64,000 nt of DNA from Agromyces terreus (GCF_009749465.1 NZ_WBIS01000001.1:682001-746000), one strand, 5' to 3'; shown: positions 34,350 to 45,045, counted from the stretch's first letter. A program made the numbers and translations. The notes: generated from the letters alone by a model not told the origin.

Positions 34350-36338
34350 GTGGCCGACGGTTTCGAGCTCTTCACCGATCGTTCCGTTGTCGCGATGCGC
34401 GTCAACGGCGAGTTGAAAGACCTCGCCGCGACGGTGACGGATGCCGACGAGGTCGAGCCCGTCACGATCGACTCGCCCGACGGGCTGAACATCCTGCGGC
34501 ACTCCGCCGCCCACGTGCTCGCCCAGGCCGTGCAGTCGATCAACCCCGATGCCAGGCTCGGCATCGGTCCGCCCGTCACCGACGGGTTCTACTACGACTT
34601 CGACGTCGCCGAGGCGTTCAGCACCGACGACCTCAAGGCGCTCGACAAGGCCATGGCCCGCATCATCCGTCAGGGCCAGCGCTTCGTGCGCCGCGTCGTG
34701 AGCGACGACGAGGCCCGTGCGGAGCTCGCCGACGAACCGTACAAGCTCGAGCTGATCGGCCTCAAGGGTTCCGGCGGACACGGCAAGGGCTCCGGCGACG
34801 ACCACGAGAACGTCGAAGTCGGCGCCGGCGAACTGACCATCTACGACAACGTCGACCCGAAGACCGGCGACGTCCTCTGGAAGGACCTCTGCCGCGGCCC
34901 GCATCTGCCGAACACCCGCATGATCGGCAACGGCTGGGCGCTCCAGCGCGTGGCGGGCGCCTATTGGCGCGGCAGCGAGAAGAACCCGCAGCTCCAGCGC
35001 ATCTACGGCACCGCGTGGCCCACGAAGGACGAACTTCGCGCCTACCAGCAGCGCCTCGAGGAGGCCGCGAAGCGCGACCACCGCAAGCTCGGCAAGGACC
35101 TCGACCTCTTCTCGTTCCCCGACGAGATCGGATCCGGCCTGTCGGTATGGCACCCCAAGGGCGGTGTCGTCCGCGGCGAGATGGAGCAGCACGCGCGTCG
35201 CCGTCACATCGAGGGCGGCTACACCTACGTCTACACGCCGCACATCTCGAAGGAGGATCTCTTCCTCACCTCGAACCACCTCGTCACGTACAAGGACGGC
35301 ATGTTCCCGCCCATCGTCATGGATGAGGAGCGCGACGCCGACGGCAACGTCACCAAGCAGGGCCAGGACTACTACCTGAAGCCCATGAACTGCCCGATGC
35401 ACATCCTCATCTACAAGGAGCGCGCGCGCAGCTACCGCGACCTGCCCATGCGGCTCGCCGAGAACGGCACGGTCTACCGCAACGAGCTCTCGGGCGCCCT
35501 GCACGGCCTCACGCGGGTGCGCGGCTTCACGCAGGACGACTCGCACCTGTTCGTGACCCCCGAGCAGCTCGAGGAGGAGACCGCGCGCGTGCTCGAGTTC
35601 GTGATCTCGATGCTCCGCGACTTCGGCCTCGAGGACTTCGAACTCGAGCTCTCGATGCGCGACGACGAGAAGTCCAAGTGGATCGGCACCGAGGAGTTCT
35701 GGGAGTACTCGACGAACGCACTGCGCAACGTCGCGGTTGCCAGCGGGCTCAAGCTCACCGAGGTGCCCGGCGAGGCCGCCTTCTACGGCCCCAAGATCGA
35801 CCTCAAGACGCGGGACGCGATCGGTCGCACCTGGCAGCTCTCGACCGTGCAGGTCGACCCCAACCTGCCCGAGCGCTTCGAACTCGAGTACATGGGGCCC
35901 GACGGCGAGAAGCACCGGCCGATCATGATCCACCGGGCGCTCTTCGGTTCCATCGAGCGCTTCTTCGCGATCCTGCTCGAGCACTACGCGGGGGCGTTCC
36001 CGGTGTGGTTGGCGCCCGTGCAGGTCGTCGGCATCCCCGTGGCCGAGGAGTTCGCGCCGTACCTCGGTGCGATCATTGCGCAGCTCCGCGCCTCGGGCGT
36101 CCGTGCCGAGCTCGACGCGAGCGACGAGCGGATGCAGAAGAAGATCCGCACGCACACCACGCAGAAGGTGCCCGTGCAGCTCATCGCCGGCGAACAGGAC
36201 CGATCGGGCGAGACCGTCTCGTTCCGGTTCCGCGACGGCACCCAGACCAACGGCGTGCCCATCGACGAAGCCGTCGCGCTCATCCTCGGCGCGATCGCCT
36301 CCAAGAAGCTCGTCAACACGGCCGAGGACCTCGCGTGA
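34350..36338 (+). CDS. thrS: Threonine-tRNA ligase
   Basis: This 662-residue class II synthetase has an N-terminal TGS domain (about 1-60) and an editing domain whose zinc-like pocket [10 protein letters not shown] starts near residue 51. The catalytic core includes motif 2 ([21 protein letters not shown], spanning 21 residues) with NCPMH before it, and motif 3 [14 protein letters not shown]. The anticodon-binding domain follows from about 560. The GTG at 34350 has GGGAG upstream. Its stop codon overlaps the GTG of the HIT gene (GTGA), so the two are translationally coupled. Confidence 0.97.
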   Translation: MADGFELFTDRSVVAMRVNGELKDLAATVTDADEVEPVTIDSPDGLNILRHSAAHVLAQAVQSINPDARLGIGPPVTDGFYYDFDVAEAFSTDDLKALDKAMARIIRQGQRFVRRVVSDDEARAELADEPYKLELIGLKGSGGHGKGSGDDHENVEVGAGELTIYDNVDPKTGDVLWKDLCRGPHLPNTRMIGNGWALQRVAGAYWRGSEKNPQLQRIYGTAWPTKDELRAYQQRLEEAAKRDHRKLGKDLDLFSFPDEIGSGLSVWHPKGGVVRGEMEQHARRRHIEGGYTYVYTPHISKEDLFLTSNHLVTYKDGMFPPIVMDEERDADGNVTKQGQDYYLKPMNCPMHILIYKERARSYRDLPMRLAENGTVYRNELSGALHGLTRVRGFTQDDSHLFVTPEQLEEETARVLEFVISMLRDFGLEDFELELSMRDDEKSKWIGTEEFWEYSTNALRNVAVASGLKLTEVPGEAAFYGPKIDLKTRDAIGRTWQLSTVQVDPNLPERFELEYMGPDGEKHRPIMIHRALFGSIERFFAILLEHYAGAFPVWLAPVQVVGIPVAEEFAPYLGAIIAQLRASGVRAELDASDERMQKKIRTHTTQKVPVQLIAGEQDRSGETVSFRFRDGTQTNGVPIDEAVALILGAIASKKLVNTAEDLA

Positions 36339-36913
36339 CCGATCCGTCGTCGGACTCGGATGCCGCCGCCGGCGCGGAATCCGAGCTCGTCGACGCGGCG
36401 ACGCTTCCCGGAGTGCCCGATGCGTTCCAACGCCTCTGGACACCGCACCGCATGGCCTACATCAACGCCGGCGCCGATGCCATGCGGGCCGCGTGCCCGT
36501 TCTGCGCCGCGCCTGAGAAGTCCGACGCCGATGGGCTCATCGTGCACCGCGGACGCACCGCCTACGTGCTGCTGAACCTGTTCCCCTACAACTCGGGGCA
36601 CATGCTGGTGTGCCCCTATCGGCACATCGCGACCTACGACCAGGCCACCGCCGAGGAGGTCGCCGAGATCGCCGAGCTGACCCAGACCGGCATGCGCGTG
36701 CTCCGCGAGATCTCACGGTGCGACGGGTTCAACATCGGCATGAACCAGGGCGCCGTCGCGGGCGCCGGCGTCGACGAGCACCTGCACCAGCACATCGTGC
36801 CGCGCTGGGCGTCTGATGCGAACTTCTTCCCGATCATCGCGCGCACCAAGGCGTTGCCGCAGCTGCTCGGCGAGGTGCGCGAAGCCGTCGCCGGGGCGTG
36901 GCCGTCGGCCTGA
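36335..36913 (+). CDS. HIT domain nucleotide hydrolase/phosphorylase
   Basis: This 192-residue protein has the histidine-triad active site [10 protein letters not shown] near residue 150 and the N-terminal HIT core (FCAAPEKSD...[22 protein letters not shown]). Two cysteines (CPFC) near residue 53 resemble the metal-binding pair of the actinobacterial AP4A phosphorylase type. Members split dinucleoside polyphosphates such as AP4A, which tRNA synthetases produce as a side reaction. Coupling with thrS makes that role plausible. The start is the GTG overlapping the thrS stop. Confidence 0.92.
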   Translation: MTDPSSDSDAAAGAESELVDAATLPGVPDAFQRLWTPHRMAYINAGADAMRAACPFCAAPEKSDADGLIVHRGRTAYVLLNLFPYNSGHMLVCPYRHIATYDQATAEEVAEIAELTQTGMRVLREISRCDGFNIGMNQGAVAGAGVDEHLHQHIVPRWASDANFFPIIARTKALPQLLGEVREAVAGAWPSA

Positions 36914-36921
36914 CGTGCCGG

Positions 36922-36986
36922 CGCGGCATCCGCTCGCCGACTGACGATCGCGACCGGTGCGCGACGAGGGGCGAGCGGATGCCGCG
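36922..36986. terminator. Bidirectional terminator between HIT gene and pdxY
   Basis: A 17-bp perfect stem (36922-36938 with 36970-36986) encloses a 31-nt loop between convergent genes. Each arm contains the octamer CGGATGCC/GGCATCCG, arranged as an inverted pair like the uptake-sequence pairs known in terminators of other bacteria. Confidence 0.65.
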
Positions 36987-36988
36987 AC

Positions 36989-37840
36989 TCAGCGCACCTG
37001 GCGGACGCCGAACTGCATGCGCGGGTGGGCGTACGCCTCCTGCGACTCGACGAGCTGCAGCTCGCGCTCGCCCGATGCATGGGTGCGCTCGAGCAGGTCG
37101 AAGACGCTCGACGTCGTGCGTGCGAGGGCGTCGGCCGCGTCGCGCGTGCGCAGGTAGTGGGCGGTGAACAGGGCCGCACTCACGTCGCCGGAGCCGTTCG
37201 CCTTCATCGGCAGCAGGGGAGTCTGCACGATCCACCCGCCGTGGTCGTCGACCGCGAGCATCTCGATGGTGCCCTCTTCGCGGTCGGGGCGCTCGACGCT
37301 CGTGACCAGCACGATCGACGGGCCGGTGGCACGGATGAGGTCGACCGAGGCGAGCGTCGACTCGAGCGTGTCGGGTTCGGTGTCGGTGAGGAACCCCAGC
37401 TCGAACTGGTTCGGCGTGATCAGGTCGGCGGCGGGCACCACGCGGTCGCGGAGCAGGATCGGGATGGCGGGCGCCACGAAGCATCCGGATTTCGCGTTGC
37501 CCATCACCGGGTCGCAGGCGTAGATGGCGTCGGGGTTCGCGGCCTTCACGCGGGCGACGGCGTCGAGGATCATGTCGGCGATGCCCTCCCCGCCCTGATA
37601 GCCCGAGAGCACCGCGTCGATGCCGGGCAGCGCGCCACGGTCCTCGATGCCGGCGATGACCTCGCGCACGTCGTCGGGGGAGATCATCGGGCCGCGCCAC
37701 GCGCCGTAGCCGGTGTGGTTGGAGAAGTTGACGGTGTAGACCGGCAGCACCTCGACGCCGATGCGCTGGAGCGGGAACACGGCGGCGGAGTTGCCGACAT
37801 GGCCGTAGGCGACCGCCGACTGGATCGAGAGAATCTTCAC
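36989..37840 (-). CDS. pdxY: Pyridoxal kinase PdxY
   Basis: This 283-residue ribokinase-family enzyme phosphorylates pyridoxal in vitamin B6 salvage. It starts MKILSIQSAVAYGHVGNSAA, standard for PdxY, and has the catalytic Asp in KANGSGDVSAALF near residue 220 and the CDPVMGN motif near 110. The gene begins 7 bp after the MocR regulator gene on the same strand, so the two are co-transcribed. The neighbouring pdxST makes this a full de novo plus salvage B6 locus. Confidence 0.93.
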   Translation of the reverse strand: MKILSIQSAVAYGHVGNSAAVFPLQRIGVEVLPVYTVNFSNHTGYGAWRGPMISPDDVREVIAGIEDRGALPGIDAVLSGYQGGEGIADMILDAVARVKAANPDAIYACDPVMGNAKSGCFVAPAIPILLRDRVVPAADLITPNQFELGFLTDTEPDTLESTLASVDLIRATGPSIVLVTSVERPDREEGTIEMLAVDDHGGWIVQTPLLPMKANGSGDVSAALFTAHYLRTRDAADALARTTSSVFDLLERTHASGERELQLVESQEAYAHPRMQFGVRQVR

Positions 37841-37847
37841 CGGTCGA

Positions 37848-39236
37848 TCATCGCACTTCCGGGCCGGCTCGGCTCGCGACGCGGTCGTTCGCCTGCGCCG
37901 TCCGCACGGATGCGGCGAGATCGGCCGCCAGCTTGCGGAGGTCGGCGTCGTCGAGGTCGTGAACCGTCAGCCGCAGGTGCTGCGAGGGGCCGTGGTCGCC
38001 GAGGGCGAACTCGTCGCCGGGTCGGGCGAGCCACCCGCGTCGCATGAGCTGCTCGGAGACGGCGCGCGCGGGCGCGCCGAGCGGGACCCACACGTTGAGT
38101 CCGTCGCATGGGACGGTCGGGAGCCCCTCGGCGGTCAAGAGCTCTGCGAACACGGCGTTCCGTTCCGCGTAGTGCTCGCCGGCTGCCCGGATGCCCGCAG
38201 CGACGCCCGGATCGGTCGCGAGGGCGTGCACGAGGCGCTGCAGCAGGTGGCTCACCCAGGTGGTGCCGGGGGTCAGCCGCATCGCGAGGCGATCCGCGGT
38301 CTCTGGGTCGGACGCGGTGACCGCCAGGCACATGTCGGGCCCGAGGAACTTGGACACCGAACGCACGAGCGCCCAGCGTCGATGCCCGGCGTCGATGAGC
38401 GAGTGGTACGGCAGCTGCGAGAGCAGGGAGTAGTGGTCGTCCTCGATCACGAGCACGTACGGATGCTCGCGCAGCACCGCCCGCAGTTCGGCGGCGCGCC
38501 GGGCGGTGAGTCCGGCGCCGGTGGGGTTCTGCGCACGAGGCGTGCAGATGACGGCGCGGACGCCCTGGTCGAGGGCGGATCGGAGCCCGGCGACGGTCAT
38601 CCCCTCCTCGTCGACCGGCACCGGTACCGGGCGGTAGCCCGCCACGCGCACGGTGTGGATGCTGGTCAGGAAGCACGGGTCCTCGAGGGCGACGGCGTCG
38701 TCGCGCGTGAGCGCCTGGGTGAGCAGGCGCTCCATGGCGTCGGCCGCGCCGCTCGTCACCGTGAGCCGCATCGGGGTCCCGTTCGGGAGGCTCTCGCTCA
38801 TCCAGCCCCGCGCCCACCGGTCGAGGTCGGGGTCGATCACGGGCTCGCCGTACAGCACGGGCCGACGTGCGATGCTCGCGAGCGCGACCGAGGCGTCGGG
38901 GATACGACGCGCGTCGGGGTTGCCCGTGCCGATGTCGCGCAGCGCGGTCTCGGCGGCGAAGCCCTCCTGGGCGACCGAGGCGGCGCCGGCCACGCGGGTG
39001 CCGCCGCGCCCGCGCGTGACGACGATGCCGGCATTCGTGAGTTGTCGGTACGCGGCGACGGCGGTGTTGCGGTTCACGCCGAGCTGCTCGGCGAGCGCGC
39101 GCACCGACGGGAGCGCGTCACCCGGGCGGAGCGCGCCGCGTTCGACGAGGGTGCGCAGGCTGTCGGCGATCTCGGCCGCCGATCGTCCTTCGATTCCGAT
39201 GATGTCGTCACCGCCCTTCTTCGTGTCTCCGGCCAT
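37848..39236 (-). CDS. pdxR: MocR/GntR-type PLP-binding transcriptional regulator (PdxR-like)
   Basis: This 462-residue protein joins a GntR winged helix (residues 15-83, with [23 protein letters not shown]) to an aminotransferase-like domain. The PLP lysine is K296 in [10 protein letters not shown], and the PLP ring contacts N237 (RAQNPTG) and D266 (VIEDDHYS) are present. Such regulators sense PLP and control pdxST in Corynebacterium and other Gram-positives. It is divergent from pdxST and co-oriented with pdxY, which supports a PdxR role. The ATG has no strong ribosome site; TTGACC (39258-39253) upstream may be part of its promoter. Confidence 0.88.
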   Translation of the reverse strand: MAGDTKKGGDDIIGIEGRSAAEIADSLRTLVERGALRPGDALPSVRALAEQLGVNRNTAVAAYRQLTNAGIVVTRGRGGTRVAGAASVAQEGFAAETALRDIGTGNPDARRIPDASVALASIARRPVLYGEPVIDPDLDRWARGWMSESLPNGTPMRLTVTSGAADAMERLLTQALTRDDAVALEDPCFLTSIHTVRVAGYRPVPVPVDEEGMTVAGLRSALDQGVRAVICTPRAQNPTGAGLTARRAAELRAVLREHPYVLVIEDDHYSLLSQLPYHSLIDAGHRRWALVRSVSKFLGPDMCLAVTASDPETADRLAMRLTPGTTWVSHLLQRLVHALATDPGVAAGIRAAGEHYAERNAVFAELLTAEGLPTVPCDGLNVWVPLGAPARAVSEQLMRRGWLARPGDEFALGDHGPSQHLRLTVHDLDDADLRKLAADLAASVRTAQANDRVASRAGPEVR

Positions 39237-39244
39237 GCTATCTT

Positions 39245-39273
39245 TTGGCCTAGGTCAATGGTTCCGTTGGCCT
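39245..39273. promoter_or_regulatory. Direct repeat TTGGCCT, putative PdxR operator
   Basis: TTGGCCT occurs at 39245-39251 and 39267-39273, 22 bp apart (two helical turns), in the 82-bp spacer between pdxR and pdxS. MocR-type regulators bind direct repeats on one face of the DNA in such divergent spacers, so this is the natural candidate. Confidence 0.5.
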
Positions 39274-39318
39274 GTTCTGATGCGCGACGATCGCGCGACC
39301 GCCCGAAAGGACTCCACC

Positions 39319-40209
39319 GTGACCGTATCCGAGACGGGCTCGAGCCGCGTCAAGCGAGGCCTCGCCGAGATGCTGAAGGGCGGCGTCATCATGGACGTCG
39401 TCACCACCGAACAGGCGCGCATCGCAGAGGACGCCGGCGCCGTGGCGGTCATGGCCCTCGAGCGCGTCCCCGCCGACATCCGCTCGCAGGGCGGGGTCGC
39501 CCGCATGAGCGATCCCGACCTCATCGACGCGATCATCGCCGAGGTCTCGATCCCCGTCATGGCGAAGGCGCGCATCGGGCACTTCGTCGAGGCGCAGGTC
39601 CTGCAGGCCCTCGACGTCGACTACATCGACGAGTCCGAGGTGCTCTCGCCCGCCGACTACGTCAACCACATCGACAAGTGGTCCTTCAACACGCCGTTCG
39701 TCTGCGGCGCGACGAACCTCGGCGAGGCGCTCCGCCGCATCAACGAGGGCGCGGCGATGATCCGCTCGAAGGGCGAGGCCGGCACCGGCGACGTCTCCGA
39801 GGCGACCAAGCACATCCGCAAGATCAACTCCGAGATCAACGTGCTCCGCTCGATGACGAAGGACGAGCTCTACGTCGCGGCCAAAGAGCTGCAGGCCCCG
39901 TACGAGCTCGTCCTCGAGGTCGCCGAGACCGGAAAGCTCCCGGTCGTGCTCTTCGTCGCGGGAGGCGTCGCCACGCCGGCGGATGCCGCGATGATGATGC
40001 AGCTCGGCGCCGACGGCGTGTTCGTCGGATCGGGCATCTTCAAGTCGGGCAACCCCGAGGCGCGGGCGGCCGCCGTGGTCAAGGCCACGACCTTCCACGA
40101 CGACCCGGCGGTCATCGCCGAGGTGTCGCGCGGTCTCGGCGAGGCGATGGTCGGCATCAACGTCGCCGACCTGGCGGCGCCGCACCGCCTCGCCGAGCGC
40201 GGCTGGTGA
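39319..40209 (+). CDS. pdxS: Pyridoxal 5'-phosphate synthase, PdxS subunit
   Basis: This 296-residue TIM-barrel lyase makes PLP from ribose-5-phosphate, glyceraldehyde-3-phosphate and ammonia supplied by PdxT. The family signature [16 protein letters not shown], the lysine-containing VMAKARIGH and the [36 protein letters not shown] phosphate loop are present (the loop begins near residue 212). GAAAGGACTCC precedes the GTG start. The stop codon overlaps the pdxT GTG, so the stoichiometric complex is translationally coupled. Confidence 0.97.
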   Translation: MTVSETGSSRVKRGLAEMLKGGVIMDVVTTEQARIAEDAGAVAVMALERVPADIRSQGGVARMSDPDLIDAIIAEVSIPVMAKARIGHFVEAQVLQALDVDYIDESEVLSPADYVNHIDKWSFNTPFVCGATNLGEALRRINEGAAMIRSKGEAGTGDVSEATKHIRKINSEINVLRSMTKDELYVAAKELQAPYELVLEVAETGKLPVVLFVAGGVATPADAAMMMQLGADGVFVGSGIFKSGNPEARAAAVVKATTFHDDPAVIAEVSRGLGEAMVGINVADLAAPHRLAERGW

Positions 40210-40853
40210 CGGCGGCCCTGCCGAACGGTTCGTCCGACGCGGGGGACCGGAACGCCTCCGGCCCCCGCGTCGGCGTGCTGGCGCTGCAGGGCGACGTCCG
40301 CGAGCACGCACAGGTTCTGACCGCGCTCGGCGCCAGGGTCGACCTCGTCCGGCGGCCCGAGGAACTCGATCTCGTCGAGGGGCTCGTGATCCCGGGGGGC
40401 GAGTCGAGCGTCATGGACAAGCTCGCACGGATGTTCGGCCTCGCGGAACCGCTGAAGGCCGCCATCGCCGGGGGGCTTCCGGTCTACGGCACGTGCGCGG
40501 GCCTGATCATGCTCGCCGACACCGTGCTCGACGCCATCGCCGGGCAGCAGTCACTCGGGGGGATCGACGTCGCCGTCCGGCGCAACGCCTTCGGATCGCA
40601 GAACCAGTCGTTCGAGACCGACCTCGTCATTCCCGTGCTCGGCGAGGCCCCGATGCACGCGGCGTTCATCCGTGGGCCCGTCGTCGAGTCGGTCGGCCCG
40701 GCGGCGACCGCGCTGGCCGGCCTCGACGACGGACGGGTGGTCGCCGTCGAGCAGGGGAACCTGCTCGGCACGAGCTTCCACCCCGAGATCACCGGCGACC
40801 ACCGCTTCCACGAGTACTTCCTCGAGAAGGTGCGGGCACGGGCGGCCCGATGA
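40206..40853 (+). CDS. pdxT: Pyridoxal 5'-phosphate synthase glutaminase, PdxT subunit
   Basis: This 215-residue class I glutaminase delivers ammonia to PdxS. The nucleophile Cys97 is in YGTCAGLI and the His/Glu pair in SFHPEITGD, with the PGGESS oxyanion loop before them. The first 19 residues are a variable extension ahead of the usual [14 protein letters not shown] start, so translation might begin later, but the GTGA overlap with pdxS supports the GTG at 40206. Confidence 0.95.
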   Translation: MTAALPNGSSDAGDRNASGPRVGVLALQGDVREHAQVLTALGARVDLVRRPEELDLVEGLVIPGGESSVMDKLARMFGLAEPLKAAIAGGLPVYGTCAGLIMLADTVLDAIAGQQSLGGIDVAVRRNAFGSQNQSFETDLVIPVLGEAPMHAAFIRGPVVESVGPAATALAGLDDGRVVAVEQGNLLGTSFHPEITGDHRFHEYFLEKVRARAAR

Positions 40854-40880
40854 CTGTGGACGAGGGTCGGAGGCCGCGGG

Positions 40881-40886
40881 TAGCGT
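40881..40886 (+). promoter_or_regulatory. -10 element for leaderless DUF1697 transcript
   Basis: TAGCGT lies seven bases before the ATG at 40894, with no ribosome site between, the leaderless arrangement. Confidence 0.4.
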
Positions 40887-40893
40887 CGAGCGC

Positions 40894-41424
40894 ATGACCG
40901 GTCGAGTGGCACTGCTCCGCGGCGTGAACGTCGGCGGCATCACGGTGAAGTCGGCGGAGCTCCGCGACCTCTTCGAGACGCTGGGCTTCGCCTCGGTGCG
41001 CACGGTGCTCGCGAGCGGCAACGTCGCGTTCGAAGACGACGGCTCCGAGACATCCGCAGCGCTCAAGGCCCGCATCGAGGCTGCGCTCGGCGACCGATTC
41101 GGCTACGACGCGTGGATCGTCCTCCTGACGCGGGAGCAGCTCGCCCGCGTGGTCGAGGACTTCCCCTTCGACGAGCACCGAGACGGGTGGCATCCGTATG
41201 TCCTCTTCGGATCGGATGCCGCGCACCTCGCGCAACTGCTCGAGGCCGCCGCCGACCTCGACGAAGCCGACGACGTGGTCGCCGCGGGCGACGGCGTCGT
41301 CTACTGGCACAATCGTCGCGAGCGCGGCATCGGCAGCGACTTCGCCAAGCTCGCCGCGAAGGCGAGGTACAAGCCGACGACGACGAACCGCAACCTCCGC
41401 ACGCTGCGCAAGCTGCTCGGGTGA
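40894..41424 (+). CDS. DUF1697 family protein
   Basis: This 176-residue soluble protein matches DUF1697 throughout: ALLRGVNVGG at the start, LRDLFETLGFASVRTVLASGNVAFE after it, HPYVLF in the middle and the C-terminal KPTTTNRNLRTLRKLL. The fold is a duplicated ferredoxin-like domain and the function is unknown. It stands alone between pdxT and yebC and is probably read from its own leaderless promoter. Confidence 0.9.
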   Translation: MTGRVALLRGVNVGGITVKSAELRDLFETLGFASVRTVLASGNVAFEDDGSETSAALKARIEAALGDRFGYDAWIVLLTREQLARVVEDFPFDEHRDGWHPYVLFGSDAAHLAQLLEAAADLDEADDVVAAGDGVVYWHNRRERGIGSDFAKLAAKARYKPTTTNRNLRTLRKLLG

Positions 41425-41448
41425 GCCGCCCGAGAAGCGCCGCTGACC

Positions 41449-41454
41449 TACAAT
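41449..41454 (+). promoter_or_regulatory. -10 element of the yebC-ruvCAB operon
   Basis: TACAAT, one base from the TATAAT consensus, lies 53 bases before the yebC ATG. The -35 is poor. It probably drives yebC and, by read-through, ruvC, ruvA and ruvB. Confidence 0.5.
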
Positions 41455-41506
41455 GATGAGGCGCGAGCCGTGAAGCGGCCGCACGAGCAATCGATTCAGG
41501 AGACGC

Positions 41507-42268
41507 ATGTCCGGGCATTCCAAGTGGGCGACGACCAAGCACAAGAAGGCGATCATCGATTCGCGCCGTGCGAAGTCGTTCGCCAAGCTCATCAAGAACA
41601 TCGAGGTGGCCGCGAAGATGGGCGGCGCCGACCTGTCGGGAAACCCGACCCTCGTCGACGCCGTGCAGAAGGCGAAGAAGACCTCGGTCCCCAACGACAA
41701 CATCGATCGTGCGATCAAGCGCGGCGCCGGGCTCACCGGTGAGTCCGTCGACTACTCCACGATCATGTACGAGGGCTACGGCCCGAACGGCGTGGCGTTG
41801 CTCGTCGAGTGCCTCACCGACAACAAGAACCGCGCTGCCGCCGAGGTCCGCACGCTCATGAGCCGCAACGGCGGCACCATGGCCGACCCGGGTTCGGTCG
41901 CCTACAACTTCGCGCGCAAGGGCGTCATCGTGGTCGCGAAGGCCGACGGCCTCAGCGAGGACGACGTCCTCGGTGCCGTGCTCGACGCGGGAGCCGAAGA
42001 GGTCACCGACGAGGGCGAGACGTTCGAGGTCATCACCGAGGCGTCCGACATGGTCGCCGCGCGCACCGCGCTGCAGGAGGCCGGCATCGACTACGACTCG
42101 GCCGACGCGGCCTTCGTGCCCAACCTCAAAGTCGAGATCGACGCCGAGACCGCCCGCAAGGTGTTCCGCCTCATCGACGCGCTCGAAGACAGCGACGACG
42201 TGCAGAACATCTACAGCAACTTCGATCTCTCGGCCGAGGTCCAGGCCGAGCTCGAGTCCGAGGAGTAG
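41507..42268 (+). CDS. yebC: YebC/PmpR family regulator (TACO1-like)
   Basis: This 253-residue protein starts with the family signature [15 protein letters not shown] and has the three-domain YebC layout to a C-terminal acidic end. AGGAGACGC precedes the ATG. Members have been described as DNA-binding regulators and, for the TACO1 branch, as translation factors that help ribosomes through proline stretches, so the label is by family only. It lies nine bases before ruvC, an order conserved in many bacteria. Confidence 0.95.
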   Translation: MSGHSKWATTKHKKAIIDSRRAKSFAKLIKNIEVAAKMGGADLSGNPTLVDAVQKAKKTSVPNDNIDRAIKRGAGLTGESVDYSTIMYEGYGPNGVALLVECLTDNKNRAAAEVRTLMSRNGGTMADPGSVAYNFARKGVIVVAKADGLSEDDVLGAVLDAGAEEVTDEGETFEVITEASDMVAARTALQEAGIDYDSADAAFVPNLKVEIDAETARKVFRLIDALEDSDDVQNIYSNFDLSAEVQAELESEE

Positions 42269-42277
42269 CCGATCGCG

Positions 42278-42886
42278 GTGCGGGTGCTGGGCATCGACCC
42301 CGGACTCACCCGATGCGGGGTGGGCGTGGTCGACGTCGAGCCGAATCGCACGGCGAAGCTCGTCGACGTCGTCGTCCTGAGATCGCCGGCCGATCTCGAC
42401 ACGCCCAATCGCCTGGTGCGCATCGCCGACGGGCTCGAGGCGATCATCGACGAGCACCGGCCGCAGGCGGTCGCGCTCGAACGCGTGTTCGCGCGCAGCG
42501 ATGTGTCGACCATCATGGGCACGGCCCAGATCTCCGGGGTCGCGATGCTGCTCGCGGCGCGGCGCAGACTTCCCGTCGCGCTGCACACGCCGAGCGAGGT
42601 GAAGGCGGCCATCACGGGCTACGGCCGCGCCGACAAGGCGCAGGTGGGCGCGATGGTCGCCCGCATCCTCGGACTCGAGGCGGTGCCGAAGCCGGCCGAC
42701 GCCGCCGATGCGCTCGCGCTCGCGATCTGCCACGCGTGGCGTACCGGCGGCGTCGCAGGAGCCGCGGTGACGGATGCCTCGGCGCCCGCGCCGCTCGCGC
42801 GGACGACGACGCCCGCGCAACAGGCATGGCTCGCCGCAGAGCGATCCGCGGCGGTGTCGGGGGCCGCCCGTAGGCTGAAGAAGTGA
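42278..42886 (+). CDS. ruvC: Holliday junction endonuclease RuvC
   Basis: This 202-residue RNase H-fold nuclease resolves Holliday junctions bound by RuvAB. The acidic active site residues lie in [10 protein letters not shown] (Asp7), ALERVF (Glu) and the C-terminal [15 protein letters not shown] (Asp pair). The C-terminal 35 residues after ICHAW are a non-conserved Ala/Thr-rich tail. It starts at GTG, overlaps ruvA by four bases and is the first gene of ruvCAB. Confidence 0.96.
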   Translation: MRVLGIDPGLTRCGVGVVDVEPNRTAKLVDVVVLRSPADLDTPNRLVRIADGLEAIIDEHRPQAVALERVFARSDVSTIMGTAQISGVAMLLAARRRLPVALHTPSEVKAAITGYGRADKAQVGAMVARILGLEAVPKPADAADALALAICHAWRTGGVAGAAVTDASAPAPLARTTTPAQQAWLAAERSAAVSGAARRLKK

Positions 42887-43512
42887 TCTCATCGCTTCGC
42901 GGGCCAGTGCTCGCCGCCGCCGGCACCACGCTCGTCATCGACGTCGGCGGCGTCGGGTTCCAGGTCAGCACGACGCCGGCCCTCGTGCTCGCGTCGCGCG
43001 AGGGGCACGAGGCGATCGTGCACACCAGCCTGATCGTCCGCGAAGACGCCCTCACCCTCTTCGGGTTCGCAACCCGTGACGAGCTCGACGTGTTCGAACT
43101 CCTCATCGGCGTCACGGGGGTCGGGCCGCGTTCGGCGCTCGGCGTCCTCTCCGCGATGGCCCCGGCCCAGATCGCGTCGGCCATCGCCGCCGATGACGAC
43201 GCGGCGTTCCGCAAGGTGAGCGGCATCGGCCCCAAGACCGCGAAGCTCATCACGGTCTCGCTCGCCGGCAAGCTCATCGCGCCTCGCGTCGCCGACGCCA
43301 CATCCGGGGCCGCTCCGGTCGGTGCCGGCGGCGTCTCCGAGAGCGTGCTCGCCGCCCTCACGGGTCTCGGCTGGAGCGAGCGTGCCGCGGCCGAAGCGGT
43401 CGACGAGGTCACCGCCGAGCTCCCGGCGTCCGAGGCATACTCGGTGCCGGCGGTGCTCAGGCTCGCGCTCGCCCGACTCGGTCCCGCGCAGCAGAACGGG
43501 CGTGCCCGATGA
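42883..43512 (+). CDS. ruvA: Holliday junction helicase subunit RuvA
   Basis: This 209-residue junction-binding protein starts at a GTG overlapping the ruvC stop. The OB-fold (residues 1-65, [11 protein letters not shown]...) is followed by tandem helix-hairpin-helix motifs ([20 protein letters not shown] and [15 protein letters not shown]) and, after a flexible linker of about 25 residues, the RuvB-contact domain III (residues 155-205). Length is normal. The ATGA overlap with ruvB keeps the helicase subunits coupled. Confidence 0.97.
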   Translation: MISSLRGPVLAAAGTTLVIDVGGVGFQVSTTPALVLASREGHEAIVHTSLIVREDALTLFGFATRDELDVFELLIGVTGVGPRSALGVLSAMAPAQIASAIAADDDAAFRKVSGIGPKTAKLITVSLAGKLIAPRVADATSGAAPVGAGGVSESVLAALTGLGWSERAAAEAVDEVTAELPASEAYSVPAVLRLALARLGPAQQNGRAR

Positions 43513-44546
43513 CCGACGGCGTCGACGACCTCGACCTCACCGACCCGGTCCTCGCCTCCGAGGCCGAGCTCGCCTTCGAGGGCGCGCTGCGCCCGAAGAG
43601 CCTCGGCGAGTTCGTCGGGCAGAGCAAGGTGCGCGGACAACTGCAGCTGCTGCTCACCGCAGCCATGATCCAGCAGCGCACGCCCGACCACATCCTGCTC
43701 GCGGGCCCGCCCGGCCTCGGCAAGACCACCCTCGCCATGATCGTCGCGCATGAGGGCGGCCGGCCGCTCCGCATGTCGAGCGGGCCGGCGATCCAGCACG
43801 CCGGCGACCTCGCGGCCATCCTGAGCTCCCTCGTGCCGGGCGAAGTGCTCTTCATCGACGAGATCCACCGCATGGCGCGCTCCGCTGAGGAGATGCTCTA
43901 CCTCGCGATGGAGGACTTCCGCATCGACATCATGGTCGGCAAGGGAGCCGGTGCGACGTCGGTCCCGCTCGATCTCTCGCCGTTCACCCTCGTCGGCGCC
44001 ACGACCCGCGCCGGACTGCTGCCGAATCCGCTGCGCGACCGATTCGGGTTCACGGCGCATCTGGAGTTCTACGACGAGGCCGAACTCGAGCAGGTGCTCG
44101 CGCGCGCGGCCACGATGCTCGGCCTCGACATCGACCGCGAGGCCGTCGCCGAGATCGCCGGGCGCTGCCGGGGCACGCCGCGTATCGCCAACCGACTCCT
44201 CAGAAGGGTCCGCGACTTCGCGCTCGTGCATTCCGGGAGGGCGGATGTCGCCGCGGTGCGCGCCGCGCTCGACCTCTACGACGTCGACGAGCTCGGACTC
44301 GACCGGCTCGACCGTGCCGTGATGCAGATCATCCTGACGCGGTTCGGCGGCGGGCCGGTCGGGCTGAACACGCTCGCGGTCTCGGTCGGCGAAGAGGCGG
44401 AGACCATCGAGGCCGTCGTGGAGCCGTTCCTGGTGCGCATCGGCCTGATCACGCGAACGCCGCGAGGGCGGGTGGCGACGCCGGCGGCATGGCGGCACTT
44501 CGGCCTCGCATCGGGCGAAACGGCGCTGCCGATCGATGACCTATAA
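43509..44546 (+). CDS. ruvB: Holliday junction helicase motor RuvB
   Basis: This 345-residue AAA+ motor drives branch migration on RuvA-bound junctions. Walker A is GPPGLGKT (residues 66-73), Walker B is in LFIDEIHRM, sensor 1 is in [10 protein letters not shown], and the C-terminal winged helix carries [13 protein letters not shown]. The stop codon TAA lies inside the sequence TATAAT, the likely -10 of the next operon. Confidence 0.98.
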   Translation: MTDGVDDLDLTDPVLASEAELAFEGALRPKSLGEFVGQSKVRGQLQLLLTAAMIQQRTPDHILLAGPPGLGKTTLAMIVAHEGGRPLRMSSGPAIQHAGDLAAILSSLVPGEVLFIDEIHRMARSAEEMLYLAMEDFRIDIMVGKGAGATSVPLDLSPFTLVGATTRAGLLPNPLRDRFGFTAHLEFYDEAELEQVLARAATMLGLDIDREAVAEIAGRCRGTPRIANRLLRRVRDFALVHSGRADVAAVRAALDLYDVDELGLDRLDRAVMQIILTRFGGGPVGLNTLAVSVGEEAETIEAVVEPFLVRIGLITRTPRGRVATPAAWRHFGLASGETALPIDDL

Positions 44547-44547
44547 T
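44542..44547 (+). promoter_or_regulatory. Consensus -10 element of yajC-secDF inside the ruvB stop
   Basis: TATAAT is a perfect -10 box and includes the ruvB stop codon (44544-44546). It lies 72 bases before yajC. The -35 is not recognisable. Confidence 0.5.
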
Positions 44548-44618
44548 CCATTGAGGCTCAGTCCTCACCGCCGTCGACGTCGTGCGGTCAACCGCACACC
44601 GGAAGGTTCTTCCCCCTC

Positions 44619-45026
44619 ATGACCCTGGATCCGTTCACCATCATCATGCTCGCCGTCCTGGCGGTCCTGATCTTCTTCATGTTCCGCAATTCGCGCAAGC
44701 GCCAGGCCGAGGCACAGAAGCTCCAGTCCAGCGTGGTCCCCGGTGCGAAGGTGATGACGAACTCCGGCGTCTTCGGCACCATCCTCTCGATCGACGAAGA
44801 CGAGAACCAGGTGCTCCTCGAGACCACGCCCGGCACGGTTCTGACCGTGCACCGGCAGACGGTCTCGCGAGTCGTCGAGCCGGTCGCCGTCGAAGGCGAC
44901 GACGATGCAGACGCCCCGAGCACGCTCGAGGGCGGGCCCGAGTTCGGTGAGCGCGTCGAAGACGCTCCGATCGTCGAGGCCACGGCCGATGACGCCACCG
45001 ATCTCAAGAAGAAGTCGGACGACTAA
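44619..45026 (+). CDS. yajC: Preprotein translocase subunit YajC
   Basis: This 135-residue protein has a single membrane segment (residues 6-22), a basic RNSRKRQAEAQ cytoplasmic start and the YajC core (VVPGAKVMTNSGVFGTI...). A 45-residue acidic tail extends past the family domain. YajC joins SecD and SecF in the accessory complex of the Sec translocon. It lies 61 bp ahead of secD, in the usual order. Confidence 0.94.
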   Translation: MTLDPFTIIMLAVLAVLIFFMFRNSRKRQAEAQKLQSSVVPGAKVMTNSGVFGTILSIDEDENQVLLETTPGTVLTVHRQTVSRVVEPVAVEGDDDADAPSTLEGGPEFGERVEDAPIVEATADDATDLKKKSDD

Positions 45027-45045
45027 GACTCCCATCCGAGGCTCG

